Shown: positions 25,830 through 35,163 of the stretch, one piece after another | How the letters are laid out: every line of letters begins with the position of its first letter | How positions within the stretch are numbered: position 1 is the stretch's first letter | Assembly: GCA_963840055.1 (NCBI GenBank) | Contig: CAWIXM010000008.1 | Span: 1-64,000 of the forward strand | Length of the DNA stretch: 64,000 nt | Direction of reading: 5' to 3' | DNA from: Rhodoplanes sp963840055 | GTDB lineage: Bacteria > Pseudomonadota > Alphaproteobacteria > Rhizobiales > Xanthobacteraceae | Program-made: the position numbers and the translations under genes | Notes under the pieces: generated by a model | Told to the model about the DNA's origin: nothing | The model's input: the letters and a program-made list of their open reading frames with translations, nothing else | Database searches by the model: none

Positions 25830-26501
25830 ATGGACGCGGAACTCGACCGGGACTCGATCGCGAGGGCCTATGCGCGGTGGGCGCCGGTCTACGACCTCGT
25901 GTTCGGAAGCGTGTTCGAACATGGCCGCAAGGCGGCGATTTCGGCGGCCGAGCGGATTGGCGGGCGCATTCTCGAAGTCGGCGTCGGCACCGGCATTTCG
26001 CTGCCCGACTACAGCCGCGCCAATCGGCTCGTCGGCGTCGATATCTCCGAGCCGATGCTGCGCAAGGCCCAGAGTCGCGTCGCCGAGCACGGACTTGTCA
26101 ATGTCGAGACGCTCGCGGTGATGGACGCCGAGCGGCTCGGCTTCCCCGACAGTTTCTTCGACGTGGTCGTCGCGCAATACGTGATCACGACCGTCCCCGA
26201 TCCCGAAGCCGCGCTCGATGAGTTCGCGCGCGTAGCCCGGCCCGGCGGCGAGATCATCCTGGTGAATCACATCGGCGCCGAGACCGGCTTGCGGCGTGCT
26301 TTCGAGGAATGGTTTGCGCCTAAGGCGCGCCGGCTGGGGTGGCGGCCGGAGTTTCCGTTCGAACGCTTGCGCGCCTGGGCCGAGCGCGCGTCTGGCATGC
26401 AAGTGATCGAGCGCCGGCCGATGCCGCCGCTCGGCCATTTCTCCCTCATCCGTTTCGGCAAGGACAGTCGGAGGAGCGGCGATGGACGAGGAAGCCCTTA
26501 A
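25830..26501 (+). CDS. pmtA: PmtA-like phosphatidylethanolamine N-methyltransferase
   Basis: A class I SAM-dependent methyltransferase of 223 residues. Motif I is ILEVGVGTGISLPDY, followed by VGVDISEPMLRKAQ and a Pro-Gly-Gly post-motif (ARPGGEIILVNH). The N-terminal YARWAPVYDLVFGSVFEHGR pattern is typical of Rhodobacter/Rhizobium PmtA, which converts phosphatidylethanolamine toward phosphatidylcholine at the membrane. ATG 25830 follows a G-rich ribosome site; the longer frame overlaps mnmA. Other small-molecule methyltransferases cannot be fully excluded. Confidence 0.75.
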   Translation: MDAELDRDSIARAYARWAPVYDLVFGSVFEHGRKAAISAAERIGGRILEVGVGTGISLPDYSRANRLVGVDISEPMLRKAQSRVAEHGLVNVETLAVMDAERLGFPDSFFDVVVAQYVITTVPDPEAALDEFARVARPGGEIILVNHIGAETGLRRAFEEWFAPKARRLGWRPEFPFERLRAWAERASGMQVIERRPMPPLGHFSLIRFGKDSRRSGDGRGSP

Positions 26502-26688
26502 TCTGAGCGTGCGCAAATTCCTCAAGAAGCTGGGCGTCACCGCGCAACGTGAAATCGAACAGGCAATGCGCGAGGCTGCCGCCGGCGGCCGGCTCGCAGG
26601 CCGTACCGCCTTTCCGGCCAAGGCGACCATCACCGTGCAAGGGATCGATCTTGCTTTCGAAATCGACGGCGACATCGAGATAGCCTGA
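26482..26688 (+). CDS. DUF6494 family small protein
   Basis: A 68-residue protein: MDEEALNLSVRKFLKKLGVT, then QREIEQAMREAAAGGRLAGR, then a beta hairpin ending EIDGDIEIA. This matches the short DUF6494 proteins widespread in Proteobacteria, whose function is unknown. It overlaps the methyltransferase gene by 20 bp, so the two are probably co-transcribed. Confidence 0.8.
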   Translation: MDEEALNLSVRKFLKKLGVTAQREIEQAMREAAAGGRLAGRTAFPAKATITVQGIDLAFEIDGDIEIA

Positions 26689-27436
26689 CCGTTGGCACGG
26701 CTGACAGCCGAGTGCGCGGCTCGGCGATGCAGCGCATCGGCTCGGGATCGGCGTCATTCTTGACGTCGTCTACAAATCATTTCGATTCGGACGGATGCCG
26801 GTTTGTTCAGGGGCGCGCCGCCCTCGTGCTCGCGCGCGATTCCCAAAAAAACGCGACCGCTCTGAGTGCGGGGCGAGATCGGCGAGGGGGACGATCAGGA
26901 ACCGATCTTGCGCCGGCCGTTCGGTTCTGCCGGCGCGTTCGAAAAAACGATAACCGCCGCCAACGAGTTAGAGACTCGTTGACGGCGGATTCGGCCCCTT
27001 GGAGACGTTCTAGACCGCCTCAGAGGACTTTTCACACCCCTCCCCCCGCGCTTGGCAAAGATGGCTCCGGCATAGTCGGAGCGGTTTGCCACTAATGAGA
27101 AGCGTGAGTGTCTCAGCCGGCGTCGCAGACACCGAAGTAGTATGTTTGACGACCTATAAAGAGTTGAGCGCGCATTTCCGCGTATTTTGGGATAACCGTG
27201 ATTATTGCCGGAGACTGTGCCCAATAGGTCACATTGCCGGGCCGGTAGGCGGAGTGAAGTGCAGGGCAAGGTCTAGCGACGGCGCCCACGCGCAGGGCTC
27301 TTAACTAACTATACCTGCCAGAAATACTTTTCGTTGGCCGCTAATCTTCACTCGTCATTTCGCGGGTCGCGGTGCAAGCAAACTATTCTGCTGCACTGCA
27401 AAGGCGAACGCCCGCGCCTCGCCGGACGGCAGACGA
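26689..27436. other. Long intergenic region between DUF6494 and gyrB
   Basis: About 750 bp with no supportable gene. It holds a strong hairpin at 26954-26988. The rest shows only short overlapping frames. Confidence 0.5.
26942..26988 (-). terminator. Stem-loop with T-run on the minus strand
   Basis: CCGCCGCCAACGAGT (26954-26968) pairs with ACTCGTTGACGGCGG (26974-26988) with one mismatch. On the minus strand the stem is followed by TTATCGTTTTTT. It could end transcripts from gyrB, but it lies about 450 bp beyond the gyrB stop, so the link is uncertain. Confidence 0.5.
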
Positions 27437-29866
27437 TCACACGTCGACGCTGGCGGCGAGCGCATTCTCCTGAATGAATTCGCGGCGCGGCTCGACCACA
27501 TCGCCCATCAGCTTGGTGAAGATGTCCTCGGCCTCGTCCACCTCCTTGATCTTCACCTGCAGAAGCGACCGCGCATTCACGTCGAGGGTGGTCTCCCAGA
27601 GCTGATTGGGGTTCATCTCGCCGAGACCCTTGTAGCGCTGGAGCGTCACCCCCTTGCGCCCGGCGGCGATCACCGATTCGAACAGGCCGGTCGGCCCATG
27701 AATGACGGTCTCCTCGCCCTTGCGCCGGAGCAGGCCGGGCCGCGGATAGATCTGCTGAAGGGAGGCTGCGAAATCGTCGAGTTTTTTCGCCTCGACCGAG
27801 CCGAGCAGCGCCGGATCGATGATCGCGACCTCCTTCACGCCGCGCACCGTGCGCTCGAAACGGAACCCTTCGCCCTCGGTGAAATGCCCGGACCAGCCGC
27901 GCTCAGTCTCCTCCGAGAGCGCGTCGAGCCTTCGCGCGATGTACTGCGCCGCGCGTTCCGCCGTTTCGGGATCGCCGAAGATCGACGGGCTGAGCACGCC
28001 CGCGATCGCCGACTGTTCGACGCCCGCCCGGTTGTAGCGGCTGTGCAGCCCCGTCAGCACGGCGCGGATGGTGCGCGCTTCATCAACCAAGCGGCGCAAA
28101 TCTTCGCCGGCGCGCTCCTCACCCGAATAGGTGCGGAACACCGCTTCTTCGAGGCCGGCATGGATCAGATAGTCTTCGAGCGCGCGCTCGTCCTTGAGAT
28201 ACTGTTCGGACTTGCCGCGCGTCACCTTGTAGAGCGGCGGCTGCGCGATATAGATATAGCCGCGCTCGATCAACTCCCGCATCTGCCGATAGAAGAAGGT
28301 GAGCAGAAGCGTGCGGATATGGGCGCCGTCCACGTCCGCATCGGTCATGATGATGATCTTGTGATAGCGCAGCCGGTCGGCGTTGAACTCCTCGCTCACG
28401 CCGGTGCCAAGCGCCGTGATCAGCGTGCCGATCTCCTGGCTTGAGAGCATCTTGTCGATGCGCGCGCGCTCGACATTGAGAATCTTGCCGCGCAGCGGCA
28501 GCACGGCCTGAAACTCGCGATTGCGCCCCTGCTTGGCCGAGCCGCCGGCGGAGTCGCCCTCGACGATGAACAGTTCCGACTTGGTCGGATCGCGTTCCTG
28601 ACAGTCGGCAAGCTTGCCCGGCAGGGAGGCGACGTCGAGCGCGCCCTTGCGGCGCGTCAGCTCGCGCGCCTTGCGCGCCGCTTCGCGCGCGGCGGCTGCT
28701 TCCACCACCTTGCCGACGATGATTTTTGCTTCGGTGGGGTGTTCCTCGAACCAAGCGGCGAGCCCTTCGTTGATCGCGCCTTCAACCGCCGGCCGCACCT
28801 CCGAGGAGACGAGCTTGTCCTTCGTCTGGGAGGAGAATTTCGGATCGGGCAATTTGATCGAGAGCACCGCGGTCAAACCCTCGCGGCAATCGTCGCCGGT
28901 GAGCGCGACCTTTTCCTTCTTCGCGATACCGCCCAACTCGGCATAGTTGGTGACCTGGCGCGTGAGCGCCCCGCGGAAGCCGGCGAGATGCGTGCCGCCG
29001 TCACGCTGCGGGATATTGTTGGTGAAGCACAGCACGGCCTCGTGGTAGCCGTCGTTCCACCACAGCGCGCACTCGACCTCGACGCCCTCGCGGGCGGACT
29101 TGATCACGATCGGGTCGGCGACCAGCGGCTTCTTGTTGCGGTCGAGATACTTCGCAAAGGCCTCGACGCCGCCCTTGTACAGCATCTCCTCGCGCTTCTC
29201 GACCGCGTGCCGCTTGTCCGCGAGCACGATTTGCACGCCCGAATTCAGAAAGGCGAGCTCGCGCAAACGATGCTCCAGCGTCGCCCAATCGAACTCGGTC
29301 ATCGAGAAGGTTTCTGGCGACGGGAGGAAGGTCACCTCGGTGCCGCGCCGACCGCCTGCGTCGCCGATCACTTTAAGCGGTGCAACTGCTTCGCCATGGC
29401 GGAACTCCATGGCGTGCTCCTTGCCGTCGCGCCAGATCGTGAGCTTGAGCCAGCTCGACAGCGCGTTGACGACGGAGACGCCGACGCCGTGCAGTCCGCC
29501 CGATACCTTGTAGGAGTTCTGGTCGAATTTTCCGCCGGCGTGGAGCTGGGTCATGATGACTTCGGCGGCCGACACGCCCTCGCCCTTGTGAATGTCGGTC
29601 GGGATGCCGCGGCCGTCGTCGCGCACCGTGCACGATCCGTCCGGATTCAACGTGACGACGACCTCCTTGGCGAAGCCCGCAAGCGCCTCGTCGACCGCAT
29701 TGTCGACGGCCTCGTAGACCATGTGGTGCAGGCCGGAGCCGTCATCGGTGTCGCCGATATACATGCCGGGACGCTTGCGCACAGCATCGAGGCCCTTGAG
29801 GACCTTGATCGATTCGGCGCCGTAATCGGATGCCTCGGGGGGGAGCTGTTTGATCGGTTCGGCCAT
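27437..29866 (-). CDS. gyrB: DNA gyrase subunit B
   Basis: An 809-residue GyrB, which introduces negative supercoils with GyrA. The GHKL ATPase motifs are present (YEAVDNAVDEALAG, RDDGRGIP, GGLHGVGVSVVNALS). The TOPRIM domain has EGDSAGGSAKQGRNREFQAV and the metal-binding TDADVDGAHIRTLL. The C-terminus has QRYKGLGEMNPNQLWETT. Length is normal. It follows recF in the dnaA-dnaN-recF-gyrB order, with about 200 bp between it and recF. Confidence 0.98.
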   Translation of the reverse strand: MAEPIKQLPPEASDYGAESIKVLKGLDAVRKRPGMYIGDTDDGSGLHHMVYEAVDNAVDEALAGFAKEVVVTLNPDGSCTVRDDGRGIPTDIHKGEGVSAAEVIMTQLHAGGKFDQNSYKVSGGLHGVGVSVVNALSSWLKLTIWRDGKEHAMEFRHGEAVAPLKVIGDAGGRRGTEVTFLPSPETFSMTEFDWATLEHRLRELAFLNSGVQIVLADKRHAVEKREEMLYKGGVEAFAKYLDRNKKPLVADPIVIKSAREGVEVECALWWNDGYHEAVLCFTNNIPQRDGGTHLAGFRGALTRQVTNYAELGGIAKKEKVALTGDDCREGLTAVLSIKLPDPKFSSQTKDKLVSSEVRPAVEGAINEGLAAWFEEHPTEAKIIVGKVVEAAAAREAARKARELTRRKGALDVASLPGKLADCQERDPTKSELFIVEGDSAGGSAKQGRNREFQAVLPLRGKILNVERARIDKMLSSQEIGTLITALGTGVSEEFNADRLRYHKIIIMTDADVDGAHIRTLLLTFFYRQMRELIERGYIYIAQPPLYKVTRGKSEQYLKDERALEDYLIHAGLEEAVFRTYSGEERAGEDLRRLVDEARTIRAVLTGLHSRYNRAGVEQSAIAGVLSPSIFGDPETAERAAQYIARRLDALSEETERGWSGHFTEGEGFRFERTVRGVKEVAIIDPALLGSVEAKKLDDFAASLQQIYPRPGLLRRKGEETVIHGPTGLFESVIAAGRKGVTLQRYKGLGEMNPNQLWETTLDVNARSLLQVKIKEVDEAEDIFTKLMGDVVEPRREFIQENALAASVDV

Positions 29867-30064
29867 TGGAAAAGGGGTGCGAATCGGGGCGATCGTCCGA
29901 CCGCTTCAGGCTATCGATGTGGCATGAAAAGCGGATGCGGTACAGACCAAAGTGGTGCTAGTTAAATGGTTGCGATGGAAAGATTTTTCAAGGGTTTCTG
30001 GCGTCAAGTCGCGAGCCGCGGACGGGTTGCGCGGCGGATGCGGAAAAGGCAGCCCCGCTGAGGT

Positions 30065-31201
30065 TCACGATTGCCGTGTGATCCGCCCCGGCGCGATCGC
30101 GAACCGGTCGGCCGCAGCCCCAAGCGGAGCGAACAGAGCGGGGTCGGCAGCGGTCATCCACACCTGCGCGCCGAGCGCCGCGAGCGCCGCGAACAGCGCC
30201 GCGCGCCGCTCCGGATCGAGATGGGCGAGCACCTCGTCGAGCAGCATCACCGGCGCAATCCCGGTCATGTCGGCGACGAGGCGCGCATGCGCGAGCACGA
30301 GCGTGATGAGGAGCGCCTTCTGTTCGCCGGTCGAGGCCTCGCGCGCGGGAATCCCCTTGGGCGCGAAGACGACGGCGAGGTCGGTCAGGTGCGGTCCGTC
30401 GAGCGTGCGCCCGGCGGCGGCGTCGCGGCCTCGGTTCTCACGCAGCACGGCGCGATAACGGTCTTCGACCTCGATCGCTGGCGAGGTGAGCGCCATCGCC
30501 TCCATCCAGCCGTCGAGCGCGATCTCGGCCGACGGAAACGGGTCGTCGCGACGGCTCGTGACGATGGCGGCCAGCCGCTGCGCCGTCTCCGCCCGGGCGG
30601 CGGCGACCGCGACGGCGAGTTCGGCGGTCTCATGCTCAGTCGCGTCAAGCCAATACAGGTTGGGGGAGGGGCTTTCCAGGAGCCGGTTGCGCGAGCGCAG
30701 CGCGCGTTCGAGCGCAGCGACCCGCGCCCCGTGGTCGGGATGGACGGCGAGCACCAGCCGGTCGAGGAAGCGCCGGCGCTCGGAGGCGGGTCCGAGAAAC
30801 AGCCCGTCCATCGCCGGCACGAGCCAGACGATGCGCAGATGGTCGGCGAAGGCCGCGGCCGAGCCGACCGGCTCGCGGTCGACGCGGCACTGGCGCGTGA
30901 GCACCGCGCCTTCACCCGCCGGAGGCTCGATGCCGGTGCCGAGGGTGGCAAGCCCGAGCGCGCCCTCGACCTCTGCCGCCACCGCCCAGGAGCCGTCGCC
31001 TTCGTTGAAGGCGACCTCATCGAGGGTGGCGCGTCGCAGACCGCGACCGGGCGCGAGAAACGAGATCGCCTCCAGGATATTCGTTTTGCCCGTGCCGTTG
31101 GGTCCGGCGAGCGCGACGAGATCCCGCCCGACCGACAAGCTCGCCGCGCGATAGCTGCGGAAATTCGTGAGCACGAGGCGGCGGATGCGGGGGGCGATCA
31201 T
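30065..31201 (-). CDS. recF: DNA replication/repair protein RecF
   Basis: A 378-residue SMC-like ATPase that helps load RecA at gapped DNA with RecO and RecR. The motifs are Walker A GPNGTGKTNILEAI, the signature motif STGEQKALLITLV, and Walker B PVMLLDEVLAHLD. The N-terminal LVLTNFRSYRAASL is typical. It lies between gyrB and the merR insert. In related genomes it directly follows dnaN; here about 1.6 kb of extra genes separate them. Confidence 0.96.
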   Translation of the reverse strand: MIAPRIRRLVLTNFRSYRAASLSVGRDLVALAGPNGTGKTNILEAISFLAPGRGLRRATLDEVAFNEGDGSWAVAAEVEGALGLATLGTGIEPPAGEGAVLTRQCRVDREPVGSAAAFADHLRIVWLVPAMDGLFLGPASERRRFLDRLVLAVHPDHGARVAALERALRSRNRLLESPSPNLYWLDATEHETAELAVAVAAARAETAQRLAAIVTSRRDDPFPSAEIALDGWMEAMALTSPAIEVEDRYRAVLRENRGRDAAAGRTLDGPHLTDLAVVFAPKGIPAREASTGEQKALLITLVLAHARLVADMTGIAPVMLLDEVLAHLDPERRAALFAALAALGAQVWMTAADPALFAPLGAAADRFAIAPGRITRQS

Positions 31202-31300
31202 GAGGCGCCAATGTCTAGCCCGCTTCGCCCATCGGGAAAACGGCGTCCCGTTGCGCTTGCGGCGCGGTGGCTCCGCACATCGGCGTTGCCGTGAATCGGG

Positions 31301-31331
31301 CTTGACTTAGAGTGCACTCTAACCTGTAGGA
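31301..31331 (+). promoter_or_regulatory. MerR-type promoter with palindromic operator
   Basis: TTGACT (31301-31306) and TAGGAC (31326-31331) are separated by 19 bp, the over-long spacer typical of MerR-activated promoters. The spacer contains the perfect palindrome TTAGAGTGCACTCTAA (31306-31321). This points to direct control of the following merR and decarboxylase genes by the regulator itself. Confidence 0.75.
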
Positions 31332-31361
31332 CGATGACCGTATGTCGAGGCAAGGCTGAGC

Positions 31362-31787
31362 ATGAAGATTGGCGATCTCGCAAAGCGCACCGGCTTATCC
31401 GCGCACACCATCCGTTATTATGAGCGGATCGGCTTGTTGCCCCGCGCCGTCCGCGATGCGTCACGCCAGCGCAGCTACGATGCATCTATCCTGACCTGGA
31501 TCGAATTCATCGGTCGTCTCAAGACAACCGGAATGCCGATCCGGGAAATGCTTCGCTATGCGGCGTTGCGCGAACAAGGGTGCGTCACCGATGACCAACG
31601 CGGGGAGTTGCTCCGGCAGCATCGCGAGCGGGTTCGGGCGCGCATCGCCGAGCTGCAATCCTGCCTTCTTGTCCTCGACGCCAAGATCGCCGGATATGCC
31701 GGACCGCACCGGAGGATGAAAGACCATGACGCAGCAAATGCCCGCCGACGAAAGCCGTCTCGACCGAGGCAAGCGCGTGCTCTCTGA
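31362..31787 (+). CDS. MerR family transcriptional regulator
   Basis: A 141-residue regulator. The N-terminal winged helix is MKIGDLAKRTGLSAHTIRYY, followed by ERIGLLPR; a coiled-coil dimerisation helix (about 75-115, RERVRARIAELQSCLLVLDA) comes next. The effector is unknown; there are few Cys residues, so it is more likely a drug/aldehyde-type than a metal-type MerR. It overlaps the next gene by 62 bp, suggesting coupled expression. A MerR-type promoter with a perfect palindrome lies 31 bp upstream. Confidence 0.9.
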   Translation: MKIGDLAKRTGLSAHTIRYYERIGLLPRAVRDASRQRSYDASILTWIEFIGRLKTTGMPIREMLRYAALREQGCVTDDQRGELLRQHRERVRARIAELQSCLLVLDAKIAGYAGPHRRMKDHDAANARRRKPSRPRQARAL

Positions 31788-32142
31788 GATCGACGGAGAA
31801 GCCGGCGAACGTGTTGTCTCCGCCTTGGCGGATATTGCGCCCGACTTCGCGCGCTATCTCATCGAGTTTCCCTTCGGCGACATCTATTCTCGGCCGGGCC
31901 TCGACTACCGCGCGCGCGAAATCGCAACCATTGCGGCGCTGACCGCGCTGGGCAATGCGGCGCCGCAATTGAAAGTGCACATCGAAGCCGGCCTCAATGT
32001 CGGCCTCACGCGCGACGAGATCGTCGAGATCATCATGCAGATGGCGGTCTACGCCGGCTTTCCCGCGGCGCTCAACGGCCTGTTCGCGGCCAAGGAGGTG
32101 TTTGCCCATCGCGACACAAGGGCGGGGCGTGAGGCTTGTTGA
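31726..32142 (+). CDS. Carboxymuconolactone decarboxylase family protein
   Basis: A 138-residue protein of the AhpD/CMD fold: DYRAREIATIAALTALGNAA, then LKVHIEAGLNVGLTRDEIVE and IIMQMAVYAGFPAALNGLF. It lacks the AhpD CxxC pair, so a peroxidase role is unlikely and a decarboxylase-like or unknown role more likely. It overlaps merR and is presumably the regulated target of that MerR protein. Confidence 0.87.
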   Translation: MTQQMPADESRLDRGKRVLSEIDGEAGERVVSALADIAPDFARYLIEFPFGDIYSRPGLDYRAREIATIAALTALGNAAPQLKVHIEAGLNVGLTRDEIVEIIMQMAVYAGFPAALNGLFAAKEVFAHRDTRAGREAC

Positions 32143-32318
32143 AATAAGGGCGTGGCGACCGCGCAGCTTGCAAGCAGGTGGAGGCGCGCGCTTTTCCCGG
32201 GAGAGGCGCCTACACTACGCGCGGGACCAAACGCCACGCGTCCGCCTCACACCCGCATCGGCATCAGCCGGCAATGCACGAAATTCAGTTTCAGCCACCA
32301 CAATGTCATTATTGTCCA

Positions 32319-32379
32319 CCCTCTCCCCTTGTGGGAGAGGGTGGCGCCGCGCCAAGTGCGGCGCCGGGTGAGGGGTCAG
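32319..32379 (+). repeat. Palindromic repeat, copy left of the DUF559 gene
   Basis: CCCTCTCCCC pairs locally with GGGAGAGGG, and the element ends CGGGTGAGGGGTCA. An inverted copy lies at 32754-32815 on the other side of the DUF559 gene. Confidence 0.75.
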
Positions 32380-32452
32380 GCGCTTTCAGCCGGCTAATCC
32401 GATGAAACAGATCTTCCAACACAAGCCTGGGCCGCTGAAGCAGATCATCATT

Positions 32453-32710
32453 TCAGTAACGGATGATTTCGAACCCCTCTCTCTGCAAAATCTCCGCTCG
32501 ACGCTGGTCGCACATAGCACCGAAATGCTGGCTTCCATCTACCTCGATGACCACTCGCGGTTCGAAACAAACGAAATCAAGAATATATTTTTGAAACGGA
32601 AATTGACGCCTGAATTTCAGGCCTTCGAAACGGCGGTCGCGCAGCAGGCGCCACATCGCGGTTTCGGCCTCGGTTGGCCGGTGGCGCATGCGTCGCGCGC
32701 GCGTTGCCAT
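32453..32710 (-). pseudogene. DUF559 (Vsr-like endonuclease fold) protein, nonsense-truncated
   Basis: The 85-residue frame has RHRPTEAETAMWRLLRDRRF, then KFRRQFPFQKYILDFVCFEP and VVIEVDGSQHF, the core of DUF559 proteins (a Vsr/RecB-like nuclease fold). It stops after GFEIIRY. In the same frame the sequence goes on as NDDLLQRPRLVLEDLFHRIS, the normal DUF559 tail, where family members have Trp at the stop position. TGG to TGA is therefore the likely lesion (32453-32455). Full length would be about 110 residues. The gene is framed by inverted palindromic repeats. Confidence 0.75.
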
Positions 32711-32753
32711 GCATCACCTTGCCAATAGATCGATGGTGCGGTTTCAAGGTTGT

Positions 32754-32815
32754 TGACCCCTCACCCGGCTCGCTGTCTCCGACCGCTCGCCGCCCTCTCC
32801 CACAGGGGGAGAGGG
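32754..32815 (-). repeat. Palindromic repeat, copy right of the DUF559 gene
   Basis: On the minus strand it reads CCCTCTCCCCCTGTGGGAGA and ends CGGGTGAGGGGTCA, matching 32319-32379 in opposite orientation. Only the middle 15 bases differ much. Confidence 0.75.
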
Positions 32816-32853
32816 CATGAGTCACATCCGCATTGCCCCACAGCGGCATTGGC

Positions 32854-33972
32854 TCACACCCGCATCGGCATCAACACATAGAGCGCGCCCTTGGCCTCCT
32901 TGTCTTGGATGAGGGTGGGCGAGCCCGGATCGGCCAGCTTGAGCACCGCGGTGTCGCCTTCGATCTGCGCGGCGATGTCGAGGAGATAGCGGGAGTTGAA
33001 GCCGATATCGAGCGGGTCGGCGTCATAGCCGACCTCGATCTCCTCGGTCGCGCTGCCGGAATCCGGATTGATTACGGAGAGCACCAGTTTTCCGCCGGAG
33101 AGCGAGAGTTTCACCGCCCGCCCGCGCTCGCTTGCCACCGTCGACACGCGGTCCACCGCCTGCTCGAAATCGCGCTTCTCCACTTCGAGCTGCTTGTCAT
33201 TGCCGAGCGGAATCACCCGCGCGTAATCGGGGAAGGTGCCGTCGATCAGCTTGGAGGTGAGCACGACCGGGCCGATGGTGAATCGGATCTTGGTCGCCGA
33301 CAGTTCGATCTTGATCTCGCCGTCGAGATCCTCCACCAGCCGTTGCACTTCGCCGACGGTCTTGCGCGGAATGATGATGCCCGGCATTCCGCTTGCGCCC
33401 GCGGGGGCGGCAAGCTCCACCTGGGCAAGCCGGTGGCCGTCGGTTGCGACCGCCCGCAGCACGGCCTTCTTTCCCTCGCCCGCTATGTGCAGGTAGATGC
33501 CGTTGAGGTAGTAGCGCGTCTCCTCGGTCGAGATGGCGAACTGCGTCTTGTCGATGAGGCGCTTGAGATCGGCGGCCGGCAGCAGGAATTCATGGGTCAT
33601 GTCGCCGGCGGCGAGATCAGGAAAGTCGCTCTCGGGCAGGGTCTGCAGCGTGAAGCGCGATCGCCCGGCGCGGATCACCAAGACGGCGCGGTCGCCTGAG
33701 CCTTCGAGGATCACCTGGGCGCCTTCCGGCAGCTTGCGCACGATCTCGTAGAACATGTGGGCGGGCACGGTCGTAACCCCGCCCGAAGCCAGATCGGCCG
33801 GAATCGCTTCCAGGATTTCAAGATCGAGATCGGTTGCCTTGAAGGCGAGCTGGCCGTTCTCGGCGCGGATCATCACGTTGGCCAAGATCGGAATGGTGCT
33901 CCGCCGCTCGACGACCCGGTGGACATGCGACAGCGAGCGCAACAGCTCGGACCGCTCGACGGTGACTTTCAT
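32854..33972 (-). CDS. dnaN: DNA polymerase III beta subunit (sliding clamp)
   Basis: A 372-residue clamp with three repeated clamp domains. MKVTVERSELLRSLSHVHRV at the start and GALYVLMPMRV at the end are diagnostic. It encircles DNA and tethers Pol III and repair polymerases. Length is normal. It lies downstream of dnaA on the same strand, but about 1.2 kb separates them because an ISAs1 relic has inserted. Confidence 0.98.
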   Translation of the reverse strand: MKVTVERSELLRSLSHVHRVVERRSTIPILANVMIRAENGQLAFKATDLDLEILEAIPADLASGGVTTVPAHMFYEIVRKLPEGAQVILEGSGDRAVLVIRAGRSRFTLQTLPESDFPDLAAGDMTHEFLLPAADLKRLIDKTQFAISTEETRYYLNGIYLHIAGEGKKAVLRAVATDGHRLAQVELAAPAGASGMPGIIIPRKTVGEVQRLVEDLDGEIKIELSATKIRFTIGPVVLTSKLIDGTFPDYARVIPLGNDKQLEVEKRDFEQAVDRVSTVASERGRAVKLSLSGGKLVLSVINPDSGSATEEIEVGYDADPLDIGFNSRYLLDIAAQIEGDTAVLKLADPGSPTLIQDKEAKGALYVLMPMRV

Positions 33973-34199
33973 GCGGCACTCCGCTCGACTGACACAAATG
34001 GCGCGCGGGGGAGATCAAGGCGGGGCATCCGGCGGAAGCCCAGCGTCGCCCCTCGCGCGGGAACCGGTAAAAGTGCCGCGCCAGCGCGGATTCGGCAAGG
34101 GCGATGACGGCGAGGGCCAGGGCGATCGGGTGAAATTGACAAAACTAAATTCCCTCAGGACGAGCCGTGAACTTAAACGTTTTTTTCCTAATATTTTCA

Positions 34200-35059
34200 G
34201 GATTTGCCGGACCCGCGCCAGGAACCGGCAGGTGATTATCCGCTCCCGGAAGTGCTCCGGCTGTTGTGCCTGTCGGTGTGCGGGGAGACTTTTGAAGTGA
34301 AATCATTCCCCTTCGGCGGTCCACATGGTCTCGGCCTTTGCCGCGCATCAACGCTTGGTGCTCGGCCAGGTCAGGGTGGCGGACAAGTCGAACGAGATCG
34401 TCGCCATCCCCAAGCTGCTCGACCTGCTGGCGCTCGAGGGCGCCGTCGTCACCATCGACGCGATCGGCTGCCAGCGCGAGATTGCCCGAAAAATCCTCGA
34501 AAAGAAGGCCGATTACGTGCTGGCGCTCAAAGGCAATCAGGGTGCCCTGCGCGACGATGTCGAAGTGTTCGCCGCCGAGCAGAAGGCCAAGGGCTTCAAG
34601 GATACAAAGGTCACGCGGCACGAAACCGTCGACGGCGACCACGGCCGCATCGAGACCAGGACCTACACCGCGGTCCACGACGTGGATTGGCTCAAGGAGC
34701 GCCACGACTGGCCGGGGCTTGAGGGCGTCGTCATGGTCGAAAGCGCGCGCGAAATCGGCGACAAGATCGAGCGCGAAACTCGCTTCTACATCACCTCGCT
34801 TGCCTGGCTCGCCTGCCAACTCGGCCCCGTCATCCGCAGCCACTGGGCGATCGAGAACAGCTTGCATTGGGTGATGGACATGGTCTTCCGCGACGACGAA
34901 TGCCGCGTCCGAACCGATCACGCCCCCGCTAACTTCACCACCCTCAAGCACATCGCGCACAACCTCGTCCGCAAAGCCCCCGGCAAGGATTCACTGCGCC
35001 TCCGACGCAAGACCGCCGCCTGGGACGACGACTTCCTCGCAAGCCTCCTCGCCGCATGA
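34200..35059 (+). pseudogene. ISAs1-family transposase with large internal deletion
   Basis: An N-terminal piece reads LPDPRQEPAGDYPLPEVLRL (about 34204-34285). After a short unrelated join, a second frame from about 34325 gives the C-terminal two-thirds: VVTIDAIGCQREIARKILEK, YVLALKGNQ, ARSHWAIE-type RSHWAIENSLHWVMDMVFRD and LRRKTAAWDDDFL. The middle, including the first catalytic Asp (DGKT region), is missing, roughly 100 codons. It lies between dnaN and dnaA in opposite orientation and is inactive. Confidence 0.85.
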
Positions 35060-35163
35060 TTCCTTCACCCGATTCCCCTGCGGCGAGGGCCGAGTCTCCC
35101 GGTTCTGCGCCGCTCACCGGCGCAGACTGCGACCGCGATTCGCCGCCGGGCGTTTCCGGCCGT

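Noticed and set aside
35047..35088. CCTCGCCGCA/TGCGGCGAGG inverted repeat as a dnaA terminator
   Set aside because: The loop is 22 bases and no T-run follows on the minus strand. It may instead belong to the ISAs1 relic end.
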